Shown one piece after another: positions 1 through 26,362 of a DNA stretch of 64,000 nucleotides. Source of the DNA: Eutrigla gurnardus (lineage: Eukaryota; Chordata; Actinopteri; Perciformes; Triglidae); the NCBI GenBank assembly GCA_963514095.1, contig OY741275.1, positions 27,082,554 to 27,146,553 on the forward strand, read 5' to 3'. Position 1 is the first letter of the stretch; the number at the start of each line of letters is the position of its first letter. The position numbers were made by a program, and so were the translations under genes. The notes under the pieces are model-generated. The model saw nothing but the letters and a program-made list of their open reading frames with translations, did no database searches and was not told the origin of the DNA.

Positions 1-950
1 GATTCTCCTCGGATCGATACATCGGAGGGTTCCGGGGTAAACCATCGATGACCCGGCTGCATCAGAGCAGTTAAATCAGAACAACACGGTCGGATGGCCG
101 AGAATCGAACCATATATGGACTAAAACGCGTGAATGAGGAAGTGTAGGCTGAGTAGGAAGTAGTATGCTGCGCGTGCTCACATCCAGACTTCACGAGCAG
201 AAAAAGGAAGAAAAAAAGAATTCTGAATTTGCGCGAGCTAGATGTGTTCACGGGTCACCCAGCATTGCGGGAAATATCACAAATACACAATAATAATCAG
301 GTGATGTTGTCGTTTTCGGGCGGCCAGCAGCTTCAAAATGAATGAGAGCAGCTGTGAGGGTCAGCGGCTTCCGGGCTCGACAGGAGGAAAACATTAGCCC
401 GGTGCTAACGACGAGCTAACAGGCTACCCCCCTCCTCCCCTCAACATGAACCGTAGCGGTGACAGCCCGCATTAGAACTCAAACGTCCCGGCTGGTCCTG
501 AACGCGACCCGCACCAGAGGAACAACAAGTCCCCAGCTAGCTGCTCGTTAGCATGTTAGCTCGTGGCTAGCTGTCTGTATAAACACACCCAGTAGCCGCT
601 GCTGACACTGACAGCCCCCCTCAGCGGACTCTCGGTGACACCCCGTCTGTCTGCCTGCCTGTCTGTCTGCCCCCCAGGTCCGGGTCTAGCTGCTTACCCG
701 GTGCCGCAGTCGACGACGCACGCCGGTAACCGTCCTGCCATCTCTCTGTCCCGGGTCTCTGCTGCCTGGTACTCGGGTAGTCGGTTAGTGCTGGAGGAGA
801 GAGCGAAGCCGTCCACAGGCGGAACCCTGAGCCCGCAGAGTGCCGTTTCCACTTCCGCACTCGGGCTTCTGGGCGGGGGGAGGAGGGGGGAGGAGGGGGG
901 GAGAGAGGCAAGATGGCGGAGGCCGGGCAGAGACAGGGCTGGGGGAAAAT
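1..950. promoter_or_regulatory. CpG-rich promoter-like block, possible first exon of a minus-strand gene
   Basis: GC- and CpG-rich sequence with no convincing coding frame. On the minus strand a good splice donor (GTAAGC, GT at 698-697) follows about 200 bases of GC-rich sequence, which fits a non-coding first exon of a gene leaving the window to the left. A YY1-like motif (AAGATGGCGG) lies near 910. In human, CCDC93 is a neighbour of DDX18, but nothing here identifies the gene. Short runs of CTGT/CTGC repeats occur at 645-670. Confidence 0.35.
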
Positions 951-1215
951 AATATAAATATAAATATTTATAAATATAAATATTTATAAATATATATATA
1001 TATATAAAGTATATCTAATGATTTCAAAATAATTATTTTTTTACTTTTTTGTAAATTAAATTTCAAGATTTAATAAAATAATAATATATTATTATATGAT
1101 TTTATTCATTTTGTACTAAACACTTAGCTGTAACATAACAGTAACTAATGATAAACAATAATAATCAAAGACATAAATAAATGTTGATTATATTATAAAA
1201 TAAAATATAAAATAA
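951..1215. repeat. AT-rich low-complexity stretch
   Basis: Mostly ATAAATATTTATAA-like words followed by A/T-rich sequence. It separates the CpG block from the MADF gene. No gene seen in it. Confidence 0.7.
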
Positions 1216-1378
1216 CATAAAATATAAAATCGGCATTTCGTCATCCAGACCAGTTGGTGGCGGTAACGGTTGTTTAGTTTGACGCCATCCGGTGTGAAGA
1301 AGAAGCCAAACTAAGGAAGAAGCGGACCATCGTCTTCTACGAGGCACACACACCGGGTTATTTTGTTATGATGCTATT

Positions 1379-2629
1379 ATGACACATTTCCGAGGTCAGA
1401 TCCGGGGGCCACACTGGGGCCCCGCCATGGACAACATGCTGATCGACTTCTGGCGCAAACACGAGTGTCTGTTCAACTCGGGGCTGGACTCGTACTACAA
1501 CAAGGACTCGAAGACCAGACTGTGGGGCGAGTTCGCCTCGTCCATCGGGAAGCCCGGTAATAAACCCGGTCCCTGCAGAGACCAGCTGTCTAACATTAAC
1601 AAGGACATTCATGTTAAAATACAGAGTCACGTTCATGTGCTTATATATTATGTTTGCATGTTATTATCAACTCTGCAGACTCTGTTTGGTGGAGTCAGTA
1701 ATCCGTGGTTTTGTCCCTTGCAGTATGCGATGTGGAGAGGAGATCCAGGTCTCTGAGGACCCAGTACGGGAGGGCGCTCTGGCACCAGGACGAGGTCAGC
1801 ACAGCCCAGCAGAAGATGCTCCGGGAGAAGCTGGGCTTCCTGAGGCCTTACATAGTCCGCAGGCGGTGCGACTCCTTTCTGGTGAGTTGAAGCTGTGAGG
1901 ACGGCCTCCGCCTCCACATCTCCGCGGCTCGCCTTTCACGTTTTCTCTTTGCAGGACGACGACGAGCTGGAGACGGAAGGCACCATGTACCAGGAGATGG
2001 GGAACCCTCTGGACGCCGATGTGACTCCAGATCCAGAGGATGAACCCCAGCCCTCCTCCGGCCGGACCCCTGCTCCTCTGGACTGTCCAACGCCTCAGGT
2101 CATAGAGGTCATGTCTGGGTACGGTCACGGCGGCGAGGCTTCAGCCGGTCAGACCCCCAAACAAACGGTGGCACGGGACGCCGCCCAACGCCACGTCCTG
2201 AACCAGTTCACCGAGGTCATGTTGGAGGACATGCGTCAGATCAGAGACCCCATGGTGCTGATGAGACTCCGCCGGGACATCACAGATCTGGTGTTCAAGG
2301 CGGTGGAGGAGGACATGCAGAGGCGAGCGCCGGGGTTGGACAGCGTGCAGTTACACGGCCGTGACGCGTCCCGGCGGGCGTCCCCGCAGACAAACTGGAG
2401 GCAGAGGTTGATCAGGACCAGGAACAAGGGGCGTGAGGTCGGAAGGAGGACTCAGAGGTGGGAGGAGGTGAGGCACGCGAGGAGGACCAGGTCCAGGAGT
2501 CCGGTGCTGCAGCCCATCCAGCGAGCAGACGCCGCAGCAGAGGGGGCGACGGTAAACGGCCCTTTTGTCATCGTCGAGGCGGCTGAGATCAAGCGAGAGC
2601 CGGAGCAGGAGACGCCTCCATCGGTGTGA
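1379..2629 (+). CDS. MADF-BESS domain protein, putative transcription regulator (336 aa)
   Basis: Three exons join in phase: 1379-1556, 1724-1881 and 1955-2629, giving 336 residues. Residues about 20-85 resemble a MADF (Myb/SANT-like) domain: LIDFWRKHECLFN, then YYNKDSKTRLWGEFASSIGKP, and after the first intron CDVERRSRSLRTQYGRAL. A helical segment near the middle of exon 3 (HVLNQFTEVMLEDMRQIRD and onward) resembles a BESS protein-interaction motif. The MADF-plus-BESS order is typical of DNA-binding regulators of the Adf-1 type. A basic Arg-rich tract follows, and the C-terminus has a SUMO-interacting-like FVIVEAAE directly before an IKRE sumoylation consensus. The ATG at 1379 was chosen because the ATG at 1370 meets a stop at once. 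The family is sure to moderate confidence; the specific gene is not recognised. Confidence 0.72.
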
Positions 2630-2893
2630 CATCTTAGATGTCCAAGACGATATGAACATAACTAGCCATGACTATCCTGAACCAAAATCTACTGGCATCA
2701 CTTTACATTTTGTTAATAAGCAAATATTTCTATTACCTCCCAGATGAGACACAATGTTTTTTTTTGTATCTTGTATTTTCCACTTCTCTACCAGTGAGCT
2801 AGACAGCTTCTTTTTCTAATCATCCCAAAAGTGAATTTATTTATTTTGTATTGCTATCCATGATAGAATCCTACATCGCCCTGTCTCTGTGAC

Positions 2894-2899
2894 AATAAA
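2894..2899 (+). terminator. Poly(A) signal of the MADF gene
   Basis: AATAAA about 265 bases after the stop codon; a second AATAAA lies near 2933. Confidence 0.6.
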
Positions 2900-2949
2900 A
2901 GGGGGAGGAACTTTTCAGCCTTTATGCGTGGAGAAATAAAAACATTATA

Positions 2950-3440
2950 CCTCACAATTTTGTGTTGTTTTTTTGGAACAGGTTTTTTTTTTTTTTTTCT
3001 TCTGAACATAACTCACTTAATCTCATTTCCACATACTATGCATTTTGTGTTGGGCCCCTTATTTTGAAAACCGGACGTAGTCATGCGTGACGTGTCAACT
3101 TGCGCCAACTTCACCAAATCAAAAATAAATTTGTTTGACCCGAAACATGACACGTAATACGAGGAAGCGATATAATTAACTCATGATTCGTTTTTGTTTT
3201 TATTTTTCTAACATAATTTACAAGATAAATCTTTAGACGCCAAATATGTTTTTCAGTTAGCAGGCATCGCTGCGGGCACCTCATCCCTTCGAAGCACTAC
3301 TACTAAACTACTAAACCAAATACCTTCACAGCCGATACTTTAGACATCAAAAGTACATGTAAAAACGCGTTCAAGTTGTATCAAGTATAATCTTTAGATT
3401 CTGGGCTGTCGTTTTACTATTATTATATCGTCGTTTCTCC
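2950..3440. other. Intergenic stretch
   Basis: T-rich tract near 2980-3000, otherwise plain AT-rich sequence between the MADF gene and ddx18. No gene seen. Confidence 0.5.
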
Positions 3441-3469
3441 AACAGTCAAAGGCAGTTACTCCAGGGGTC

Positions 3470-3560
3470 CGTTGTATTTTCACTCAGGCGATGCGGACCG
3501 CTACACCCACGCGACGGGTCCTGAGCTGCACGCGCACGTGTGCTGCTGAGCGCTGTTGCC
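3470..3560 (+). promoter_or_regulatory. ddx18 promoter/5'UTR with CACGTG E-box
   Basis: CpG-rich sequence immediately before the ddx18 ATG, containing GCGCACGTGTGC near 3530. CACGTG is the classic Myc/Max site, common in ribosome-biogenesis gene promoters; binding here is inferred. Confidence 0.45.
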
Positions 3561-6500
3561 ATGGCGGACCTCCAGATGAAGCTGCTCCGCAAGAAGATCC
3601 AGAAAAGAAACGACAAGAACAAAGAACGCAAACTGCTGAGGACGCAGCCGGAAGAAGAAGAGAGCGGTTCGTACTTTTAATAAATTAATAAAAACATTCG
3701 CATAGTTGATTTACGTGTTTGTGAAACGGCAACGAACCTCTCATGCTAAGCTACGTTAGCATGTTTCTTTTTAGTAAGGAACTCTCGTCTCACGGGATTG
3801 ACGTGAAACACGCTGAATGTGTTCCTTTAATTAAAGACCGGTTTATATTTGTTCGTGTGTGACGCCGTTATTTCTCCGAGAATCGCGATTTATAAGCTAA
3901 CTACAGCAAACTCGCAACACCTTCCGGTTTAAGATGTAAACGTCACTTCTGCACTGCCATTAGAAGTCAAGACACGATGTAAATCCACCAGGAAGGATAA
4001 TTACAGTTATTTACTATTACTGGCAAACTTTAACTTTCGTGAATACATTCAAACAATTCATTCAAGTGTTAAATTCTAAGAAGATATTTAAACCCTGGAT
4101 CTGTGTACCCTATGTAACATTTTAACAGACTACGTTTCTGGCTGTATTCTGATCCCTTGGTCTGCTGTATATGTTGTATGTTTACCTTGCTGTTATTGTC
4201 ACAGTTAATGAATAAATAAAATATATTAAATAATAATAACAGCTGCTTCCATGTCACGTGACTGACTGATATACGCGTTTTTTTGTTGTTGTTGTTTGAC
4301 AGTGAACTCTAACGGACCAGAAGAAGAATGTTGTGAGGAGCCAGCAGCAGTCGGTAAGAAAACAAAGACGAAGGTCGAGAGAACATCGTCCGGGACCACG
4401 ACAGATGAAACGCCTCCTCCTCCGAAGAAGAGCAAGAAGAAGAGGAAGATCGCCGACACCACGGAATCACCAGGTGACACTCGCAGGAGTTGGACAAACC
4501 TCGTTTTGTTGTTTGTGACATCAAACTAACGCTGTATATTCCTCTTTTTCCAGTTGAGAAGAAGACCAAAACAGTGAAAGCAGAAGAGGAGGAGGAGGAG
4601 GAGGAGGGGGGAGCAACATTAGCAGATGAAGATGAGATAACGGATAAACCAGAGGATGCTGCAGAGGAGGCAGATGATGATGAGGAAGAGGAGGAGGGAG
4701 ATAAGGAGGAGGAGGAGGAGGGCAAACCCGAAGAGGGGGATGAGGAGGAGGAAGATCAACCTGAATTACCATCTGGCTTAACAGGTATTGAAGACTTTGC
4801 TGTATTTCCATTAGCTGACGAAGACGAAGCACAAAGAAGTGAGGAAGCCCGTCGTTTCCTTTAACGTGTTTAATGTAACTGTAAAATGTTTCTTTGACTT
4901 ATTCCTCGTTTTTACACAAACGTTGGTTTCCAGAATCGGGTCACACTAAAACGCCTTCAAAGAGTACATTTCCATTATCAGGATCATCGCGAATATCGTC
5001 ACAAGCGTCACATGAGATGTGAAAAATATAAAAAATAGAGGAAATATCATGTAATTTAAAAAATACATTCCTTGTTTATTTATGCAGAGAGACCTTATGA
5101 ATCGTCCCGTATCGACTCTGCTGGTTTATTAACCAGGAAAGGTGGTATCTGATGTGTACACACATCCAAGTGTAAAACCTGCGTTGCCTTTATGTGTTGC
5201 CCGTTGAGTGTTTCCATCATGAAACGGGTGTCAACTAAGGCATACAGAGACTCTTGTGGTCGTCTTTGGGAGGAGTCTCCACTGATTGTCCCCACAGGAC
5301 GGACCACAAGGACACGAGGGACTGAGTGTCTTCTTTTAACCCTCCCACTGACGATCTGTTCACGATGTTTCAGGGGCGTTCGAGGACACGTCCTTCGCCT
5401 CCCTCGCCGAGCTGGTGAGCGACAGCACGCTGAAAGGCGTGAAGGACATGGGCTTCGATCACATGACGGAGATCCAGCACAAAAGCATCCGCCCGCTGCT
5501 GGAGGGAAGGTGAGTGTCATGGCCTTTTAGAGGTCGGCTCATTTCAGAATAAAAGCACGACTAACATCCAGAATCCCGTTGTGCTCTACAGAGACGTCCT
5601 CGCCGCAGCCAAGACAGGAAGTGGTAAAACCTTGGCCTTCCTCATCCCGTCCATAGAGCTCATCTACAAACTCAAGTTCATGCCCCGGAACGGTGAGACT
5701 TCCCCCCGACGTGTACTGGCTGAGCGTTTGGGTCAGGAGTACGTAGATATTGAAGATGTTGTGCTCCTCTTCCTCCCAGGAACCGGCGTGGTCATCCTTT
5801 CGCCCACGCGTGAGTTGGCGATGCAGACGTACGGCGTGATGAAGGAGCTGATGACGCACCACGTGCACACCTTCGGTCTGATCATGGGAGGCAGCAACCG
5901 CTCGGCGGAGGCCCAGCGGCTCGCCAACGGCGTCAACATCCTGGTGGCCACGCCCGGCCGTCTGCTGGACCACCTGCAGGTGAGCAGGGGGCGGAGTCAA
6001 CGCTTCCCACACCGGCTAACGCTGCTGGGTAGATTTCTGTCTGACTCGGGGCATGATGGGAAACGCCTGTGTCATCTAGGAGCTGATTGGCTCTTAGTTT
6101 TGATAACAAACACCAGGTTTTGTAGAAGATTTTCTGTGTAATTCTAATTTTGAATGCTGGATTGTCTGAACTATTGGTCTCATGCAGCTTCTAGTCTCCG
6201 CCTCCCGCCACTGTCACCTGATCTCACCTACTTTCCAGTAAACAAGATGATTTTTAGTTTTTGAGCTTTTACATATGAAACAGGATGTTATCCAGTGTGA
6301 TTAGTTAGTAGAGTCGATGGTAGTTAGTATTCATTCATCATGTTTTCCTGCTATAAACGCTTTGTGTTTCTGCAGCTCCGACTCAGTGGATGAGAATGTA
6401 AAGGTAAATGTCTCTGTCTTCAGAACACCCCTGGCTTCCTGTACAAGAACCTGCAGTGTCTGATCATCGACGAGGCCGACCGGATCTTGGAGGTGGGCTT

Positions 6501-8721
6501 CGAGGAGGAGCTGAAGCAGATCATCAAGCTGCTGCCGAGTACGTAGGAGATGCTGCAGATTTCTCGTGATCTCAGTGTTGGTCAGTTTAGATGAACCTGC
6601 TAAATCCCCGTTTCCTTTGTGTCCTCCAGAGAAGAGACAGACCATGCTGTTTTCAGCCACTCAGACCCGGAAGGTGGAGGACTTGGCTCGGATCTCCCTG
6701 AAGAAGGAGCCCCTCTACGTGGGCGTGGACGACAACAAGGACAACGCCACCGTGGACGGCCTGGAACAGGTAACCCGGCTGCTCCGCTCCTGTTACGGTC
6801 TCTCTGAAGGTGGACTGGATCGTTGAAGGTCCTCCGGTCTCTGTGTGTGTTTCAGGGCTACGTGGTGTGTCCGTCAGAGAAGCGCTTCCTGCTGCTCTTC
6901 ACCTTCCTGAAGAAGAACCGCAAGAAGAAGCTCATGGTCTTCTTCTCCTCCTGCATGTCTGTGAAATTCCACTACGAGCTGCTGAACTACATCGACCTGC
7001 CCGTCATGGCCATCCATGTAAGACCTGTCCCTTACCTTCTGGTCCCGGTCGCCCCGCACCCCAGGTCTCTAAAGCCCACATTGTTGTCGTCCTCGTGTTC
7101 CCAGGGGAAGCAGAAGCAGACCAAACGTACCACCACCTTCTTCCAGTTCTGCAACGCTGACTCCGGCATCCTGCTGTGTACCGACGTGGCAGCCCGAGGT
7201 CTGGACATCCCCGAGGTGGACTGGATCGTCCAGTACGACCCCCCAGACGACCCCAAGGTATCCAAACCACCACCACGCTTATTTAACATGATGATGTGAC
7301 CTTTTGACCCGTGAACTGGTGGTAACGCTGGTCTCCCCGTCCCCAGGAGTACATCCACCGGGTGGGCAGGACCGCCAGAGGCATCAACGGCAGAGGCCAC
7401 GCCCTGCTGATCCTCCGACCAGAGGAGCTCGGCTTCCTCCGCTTCCTCAAACAGGCCAAGGTAACCATGGCGACGGGGCTCAAGCCACTGAGGACGCTTC
7501 CTGATCTGAAGTAGGGGAGGAAAGATGCTCCTCTGCTTCCTTTACTGTCTCCTTTAACTTTTAGGAAACACATCCTTAACAACACGGCAGCAGGAGCGAC
7601 TACTTGTATCAGGAAATGTTGTTAGAACTGTAATAGCACTAAGTACTTATATCGCTTTAATTGATCCGACCTGCATTCATCGTCTCCTCGTGTTTTCCAG
7701 GTCCCGCTGAGCGAGTTTGACTTCTCCTGGAGTAAAATCTCTGATATCCAGTCGCAGGTAAGAACTTCTCATCATGTGACGTGTGAGAGCGAATCAAATG
7801 GGTTGGTTTGATGTGTGGGGACTTCCTGTCACATGGTCTGGTAGTGAAAGCACAGTTGTCTGAGGTGACTAGGGCTGTGTGTGATGTCCTCACTGTATGA
7901 AGAGTTCTGTGTGAATGTTTAGTGAGTTATTAGACCCCATTATTTCCCATCATGCATTGCTCTGAAGGAAACGATGTCAGACGGGCGAGAGCAGTCACAA
8001 CACAGATATTCACAAAGTACTTTTATGTTATTATGTTACTAATGTATTACAACAGTTATACCTCTCCTTTCATTCTAACCTTTCACAATAAAAGCCCGAG
8101 ACATCTAGGCTGCAAAATGCTGACCAGAGGAACTGAAATTCACTCAAATATGTGTATATGACAGTATGTTGATAAGATATGGAGGAATGAGAATGGAATG
8201 ATATGGAGGCTAAGTCCCGCCCCTTGTTTTAGAGTAAATAACTTTTTGTTGGTATTGGTATGTTTTTGTCTCTATAACATTTACTTTGACGCTGCCTCTG
8301 GTTCTCAGATGGAGAAGCTGATTGAGAAGAACTACTATCTCCACAAGTCGGCCCAGGAGGCCTACAAGTCCTACGTGAGGGCTTACGACTCGCACTCGCT
8401 CAAACAGATCTACAGCGTCAACACCCTGAACCTCCCCATGGTGGCGCAGTCCTTCGGCTTCAAGGTTCCTCCATACGTCGACCTGAGTATCCTTTGCTGT
8501 GATTGGCCACGCCGTCCGTTTGTTTGATGATGAGAAATGTTGTTTGTAGTTCTCCTTAACTCGCTGTCCTCTCAGACGTTCACGGCAGTAAAGGCGTGAA
8601 GATGCAGAAACGCGGCGGCGGCGGTGGATTCGGGTACCAGAAGTCCAAGTTCGGACAGAAATCCAGAGTCTTCAAGCACGTCAACAAAGGGAGGGGGGAC
8701 CGGAGGCAGTTCTCCCGCTGA
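3561..8721 (+). CDS. ddx18: ATP-dependent RNA helicase DDX18 (669 aa)
   Basis: Nucleolar DEAD-box helicase of ribosome biogenesis (Has1 family). Fourteen exons join in phase: 3561-3666, 4303-4473, 4554-4784, 5374-5509, 5592-5692, 5780-5979, 6424-6538, 6630-6769, 6856-7017, 7105-7257, 7347-7460, 7701-7757, 8309-8486 and 8576-8721. The total is 669 aa; human DDX18 is about 670. The N-terminus MADLQMKLLRKKIQKRN matches the family, followed by a Lys-rich and a very acidic Glu tract encoded by exons 2-3. Helicase motifs in order are AAKTGSGKT (Walker A), PTREL, GG, TPGR, DEAD, SAT, ARGLD and HRVGRTARG. The C-terminal tail is Gly-rich and basic (KRGGGGGFGYQKSK). The ATG lies in a good Kozak context (GCCATGG). 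It is the downstream partner of the MADF gene and converges on gk. Confidence 0.96.
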
Positions 8722-8903
8722 ACCCCTTCACATGAACGCCTGGACTGTTTCTGAAGACCCGCCCCCCTTTTTTTATGTGTGAACTTCCTGTTCGCCATGT
8801 AGGACTCCAATGAGACGTGTAAATGTAGACAAACATCATGGTGGATGTCCTGCATTCCTTCTGTGGACTTCCTGATCGACAAATATGTTCTGTCACCTGC
8901 AAT

Positions 8904-8909
8904 ATTAAA
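8904..8909 (+). terminator. Poly(A) signal of ddx18
   Basis: ATTAAA about 185 bases after the stop. No AATAAA is nearer. The gk 3' end on the other strand lies about 100 bases further on. Confidence 0.5.
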
Positions 8910-9011
8910 TCTATATTGACTTTCATTGAGTTTGCTTCTTTCATGTCATTTAGCCGTTAATAATAATGATAATAACTTTTATGAAACACACGAGGCGCTG
9001 ATGTACAATAT

Positions 9012-9017
9012 TTTATT
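9012..9017 (-). terminator. Poly(A) signal of gk
   Basis: AATAAA on the minus strand (TTTATT on plus), about 650 bases beyond the putative spliced gk stop, marking the likely end of its 3'UTR near 8990. Confidence 0.6.
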
Positions 9018-9114
9018 GATCATCTCGTATAGCAGCAACATCTTTGTGAATCAGACGTTAGTTAATCAGACGCATTAAAAAACTTATTTAGAAAGTTAAT
9101 CGGTCCTTGACTAC

Positions 9115-9232
9115 GGCGAGCTCCGGGACTCGACCTTGGCGAGCTTCGGGACTCGACCGCGGCGAGCTCAGACACTCGACCGCGGCGAGCTCTGGGACTC
9201 GACCGCGGCGAGCTCTGGGACTCGACCGCGAC
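9115..9232. repeat. 23-bp tandem repeat in the gk 3'UTR
   Basis: About five copies of a GC-rich 23-bp unit (GGCGAGCTC...GGGACTCGACC) in the predicted last exon of gk. Units differ at a few bases. Confidence 0.8.
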
Positions 9233-9661
9233 GTCCTTCAAGATTTCATCAGCGAAATCAAAATAATGTACCGTGTTTCCCTTTAAAGTCAGAGCACTGA
9301 TGCAAAGTAATGAACTTAAAAGATTCCCTCCTTTAAAAACGATCTATGTTAAAATCCCGCATGGCTACCCACAATGCCGTTCTCCACACAGGATGAGTTA
9401 TAAAGTGCTGTGAGCCTACAAACCAAAACAGGATGTACTTTTGACTCAAAGGAAAGTCAAAGCAAAGAAATTTCATCAAAAATAGTTCCATCGATTTGAA
9501 AAGCCTCTTGGCTCGGCGGCACTCGAGGTCGATGCCGACCCGTCCCGTCCCGTCAGCCAAGCGGACTACTTCTAGCAGGCCTCCCGAGTCCTCCACATAC
9601 TAGTGCACATCTCTTCTGGTCTCGATCCATAGCAGGTTCCCATGAAGGTCTCGTACCACAG

Positions 9662-23178
<13,517 letters not shown>

Positions 23179-23560
23179 CGCGCGTGCCTGTTCTCCTCGG
23201 GAGCGTTAAAAGAGACGGGACGTTAAAAAGCGCTGCTGGTCTGAGGTTCTGCCGGTTCTGCTGGTCTGAGTTTCTGCTGGTCCGGGTTTCTGCCGGCTTG
23301 TGGTCTGAGTTTCTGCTGGTCTGGGTTTCTGCCGGCTGGTGGTCTGAGTCCCAACAGAGTGCTGGAGGCGCAGGAGGAGGTCCGGGGAGGAGGGGGGTCT
23401 GCTGCTGCCGCTTCTCCGTCACCTCCCTCCGGGCCGCGATTGGGGGACGGACGGGCCGGCCTCATGCTGATTAGCTGCTCGTTAGAAGGCGTTGACACCA
23501 GCCGACCAATCGGGTTTGGGGGCACGGCTTCAAAGACGATGAAGACCCACAATCCACCGC
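23179..23560 (-). promoter_or_regulatory. gk promoter/5'UTR region
   Basis: GC-rich sequence upstream of the gk ATG, including a CTGCTGGTCTGAGTTT-type short tandem repeat at 23235-23350. TSS not visible. Confidence 0.5.
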
Positions 23561-23594
23561 TCCTCCACGACTGTACTATTTATTTGTTTATGGT

Positions 23595-25895
23595 CATCCC
23601 TCGAGAGTAAACATAAATAAAGTTAGTCCCTCGAGTATAAAAATAAATAAATAAAGTTAGTCCCTCGAGAGTAAACATAAATAAAGTTAGTCCCTCGAGA
23701 GTAAACATAAATAAATAAAGTTAGTCCCTCGAGAGTAAAATAAATAAATAAAGTTAGTCCCTCGAGAGTAAAATAAATAAATAAAGTTAGTCCCTCGAGA
23801 GTAAAATAAATAAATAAAGTTAGTCCCTCGAGAGTAAAATAAATAAATAAAGTTAGTCCCTCGAGAGTAAAATAAATAAATAAAGTTAGTCCCTCGAGAG
23901 TAAAATAAATAAATAAAGTTAGTCCCTCGAGAGTAAAAATAAATAAATAAAGTTAGTCCCTCGAGAGTAAACATAAATAAAGTTAGTCCCTCGAGTATAA
24001 AAATAAATAAATAAAGTTAGTCCCTCGAGAGTAAACATAAATAAAGTTAGTCCCTCGAGTATAAAAATAAATAAATAAAGTTAGTCCCTCGAGAGTAAAC
24101 ATAAATAAAGTTAGTCCCTCGAGAGTAAACATAAATAAAGTTAGTCCCTCGAGAGTAAACATAAATAAAGTTAGTCCCTCGAGAGTAAACATAAATAAAG
24201 TTAGTCCCTCGAGAGTAAAATAAATAAAGTTAGTCCCTCGAGAGTAAACATAAATAAAGTTAGTCCCTCGAGTATAAAAATAAATAAAGTTAGTCCCTCG
24301 AGAGTAAACATAAATAAAGTTAGTCCCTCGAGTATAAAAATAAATAAAGTTAGTCCCTCGAGAGTAAACATAAATAAAGTTAGTCCCTCGAGAGTAAACA
24401 TAAATAAAGTTAGTCCCTCGAGAGTAAACATAAATAAAGTTAGTCCCTCGAGAGTAAAATAAATAAATAAAGTTAGTCCCTCGAGAGTAAACATAAATAA
24501 AGTTAGTCCCTCGAGAGTAAAATAAATAAATAAAGTTAGTCCCTCGAGAGTAAACATAAATAAAGTTAGTCCCTCGAGTATAAAAATAAATAAATAAAGT
24601 TAGTCCCTCGAGAGTAAACATAAATAAAGTTAGTCCCTCGAGTATAAAAATAAATAAATAAAGTTAGTCCCTCGAGAGTAAACATAAATTAAGTTAGTCC
24701 CTCGAGAGTAAACATAAATAAATAAAGTTAGTCCCTCGAGAGTAAACATAAATAAAGTTAGTCCCTCGAGAGTAAAATAAATAAATAAAGTTAGTCCCTC
24801 GAGAGTAAACATAAATAAAGTTAGTCCCTCGAGAGTAAAATAAATAAATAAAGTTAGTCCCTCGAGAGTAAACATAAATAAAGTTAGTCCCTCGAGTATA
24901 AAAATAAATAAAGTTAGTCCCTCGAGAGTAAAATAAATAAATAAAGTTAGTCCCTCGAGAGTAAAATAAATAAATAAAGTTAGTCCCTCGAGAGTAAACA
25001 TAAATAAAGTTAGTCCCTCGAGAGTAAAATAAATAAAGTTAGTCCCTCGAGAGTAAACATAAATAAAGTTAGTCCCTCGAGAGTAAACATAAATAAAGTT
25101 AGTCCCTCGAGAGTAAAATAAATAAATAAAGTTAGTCCCTCGAGAGTAAACATAAATAAAGTTAGTCCCTCGAGAGTAAACATAAATAAAGTTAGTCCCT
25201 CGAGTATAAAAATAAATAAAGTTAGTCCCTCGAGAGTAAAATAAATAAATAAAGTTAGTCCCTCGAGAGTAAACATAAATAAAGTTAGTCCCTCGAGAGT
25301 AAAATAAATAAATAAAGTTAGTCCCTCGAGAGTAAAATAAATAAAGTTAGTCCCTCGAGAGTAAACATAAATAAAGTTAGTCCCTCGAGTATAAAAATAA
25401 ATAAAGTTAGTCCCTCGAGAGTAAACATAAATAAAGTTAGTCCCTCGAGTATAAAAATAAATAAAGTTAGTCCCTCGAGAGTAAAATAAATAAATAAAGT
25501 TAGTCCCTCGAGAGTAAACATAAATAAAGTTAGTCCCTCGAGAGTAAACATAAATAAAGTTAGTCACTCGAGAGTAAAATAAATAAATAAAGTTAGTCCC
25601 TCGAGAGTAAACATAAATAAAGTTAGTCCCTCGAGAGTAAAATAAATAAAGTTAGTCCCTCGAGAGTAAACATAAATAAAGTTAGTCCCTCGAGAGTAAA
25701 ATAAATAAATAAAGTTAGTCCCTCGAGAGTAAACATAAATAAAGTTAGTCCCTCGAGAGTAAAATAAATAAAGTTAGTCCCTCGAGAGTAAAAATAAATA
25801 AAGTTAGTCCCTCGAGAGTAAAATAAATAAAGTTAGTCCCTCGAGAGTAAAATAAATAAGTTAGTCTCTCGAGAGTAAAAATAAATAAGTTAGTC
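23595..25895. repeat. 2.3-kb minisatellite of about 30-bp units upstream of gk
   Basis: Roughly 75 copies of AGTTAGTCCCTCGAGAGTAA followed by AT-rich tails of variable length (ACATAAATAA, AATAAATAAATAA and similar), so units range from about 26 to 34 bp. Nearly every unit has CTCGAG. Long minus-strand frames are artefacts. It lies between the gk promoter and the 3' end of the phosphodiesterase gene. Confidence 0.97.
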
Positions 25896-25899
25896 CCTG

Positions 25900-26362
25900 A
25901 TATTACCAAGCATTAAAGATGTGTGTAATATTACAATATAAACCTGATATCATCTCCTCTTCACTTCCTCTCACTAATAAAACACACTAATTAAGGATTC
26001 AGATACTTTAGAATATAAAGTCTCCAATGGGAGGAGAATAATAATTTTTAACATTATTCTGTTTCTTTAAAAAAAGTTCCTGCTTCATGCCTAAACACGA
26101 TAATACAATATGCAATAAAACAACCAAACCAAATAATAGCTCATACAGTTTAATTCTTCCCCCCAAAAAAGAAAAGACGTTATAAGAAATTGCAATGTAC
26201 TTCATACTTAAAAAACACATTAAGATTTTGTACTGAAGGTCGGTTATAGCTCATGTTAATATATTAATACTGCATATACAGCAAACATATCGGGTGCTTG
26301 TACTTAGTCCAGGGAAACAACAGTAGGTATAAATTCAGACTGAAACCAGACCGGTCCGGGTC
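25900..26362 (-). other. Probable 3'UTR of the PDE9A-like gene
   Basis: AT-rich sequence after the stop codon. ATTAAA on the minus strand near 26149-26154 is a possible poly(A) signal. Confidence 0.4.

Noticed and set aside
23687..25567. Several long minus-strand frames (TLEGLTLFI-type repeats)
   Set aside because: They are translations of the 30-bp minisatellite; no start context, splice sites or unique sequence.
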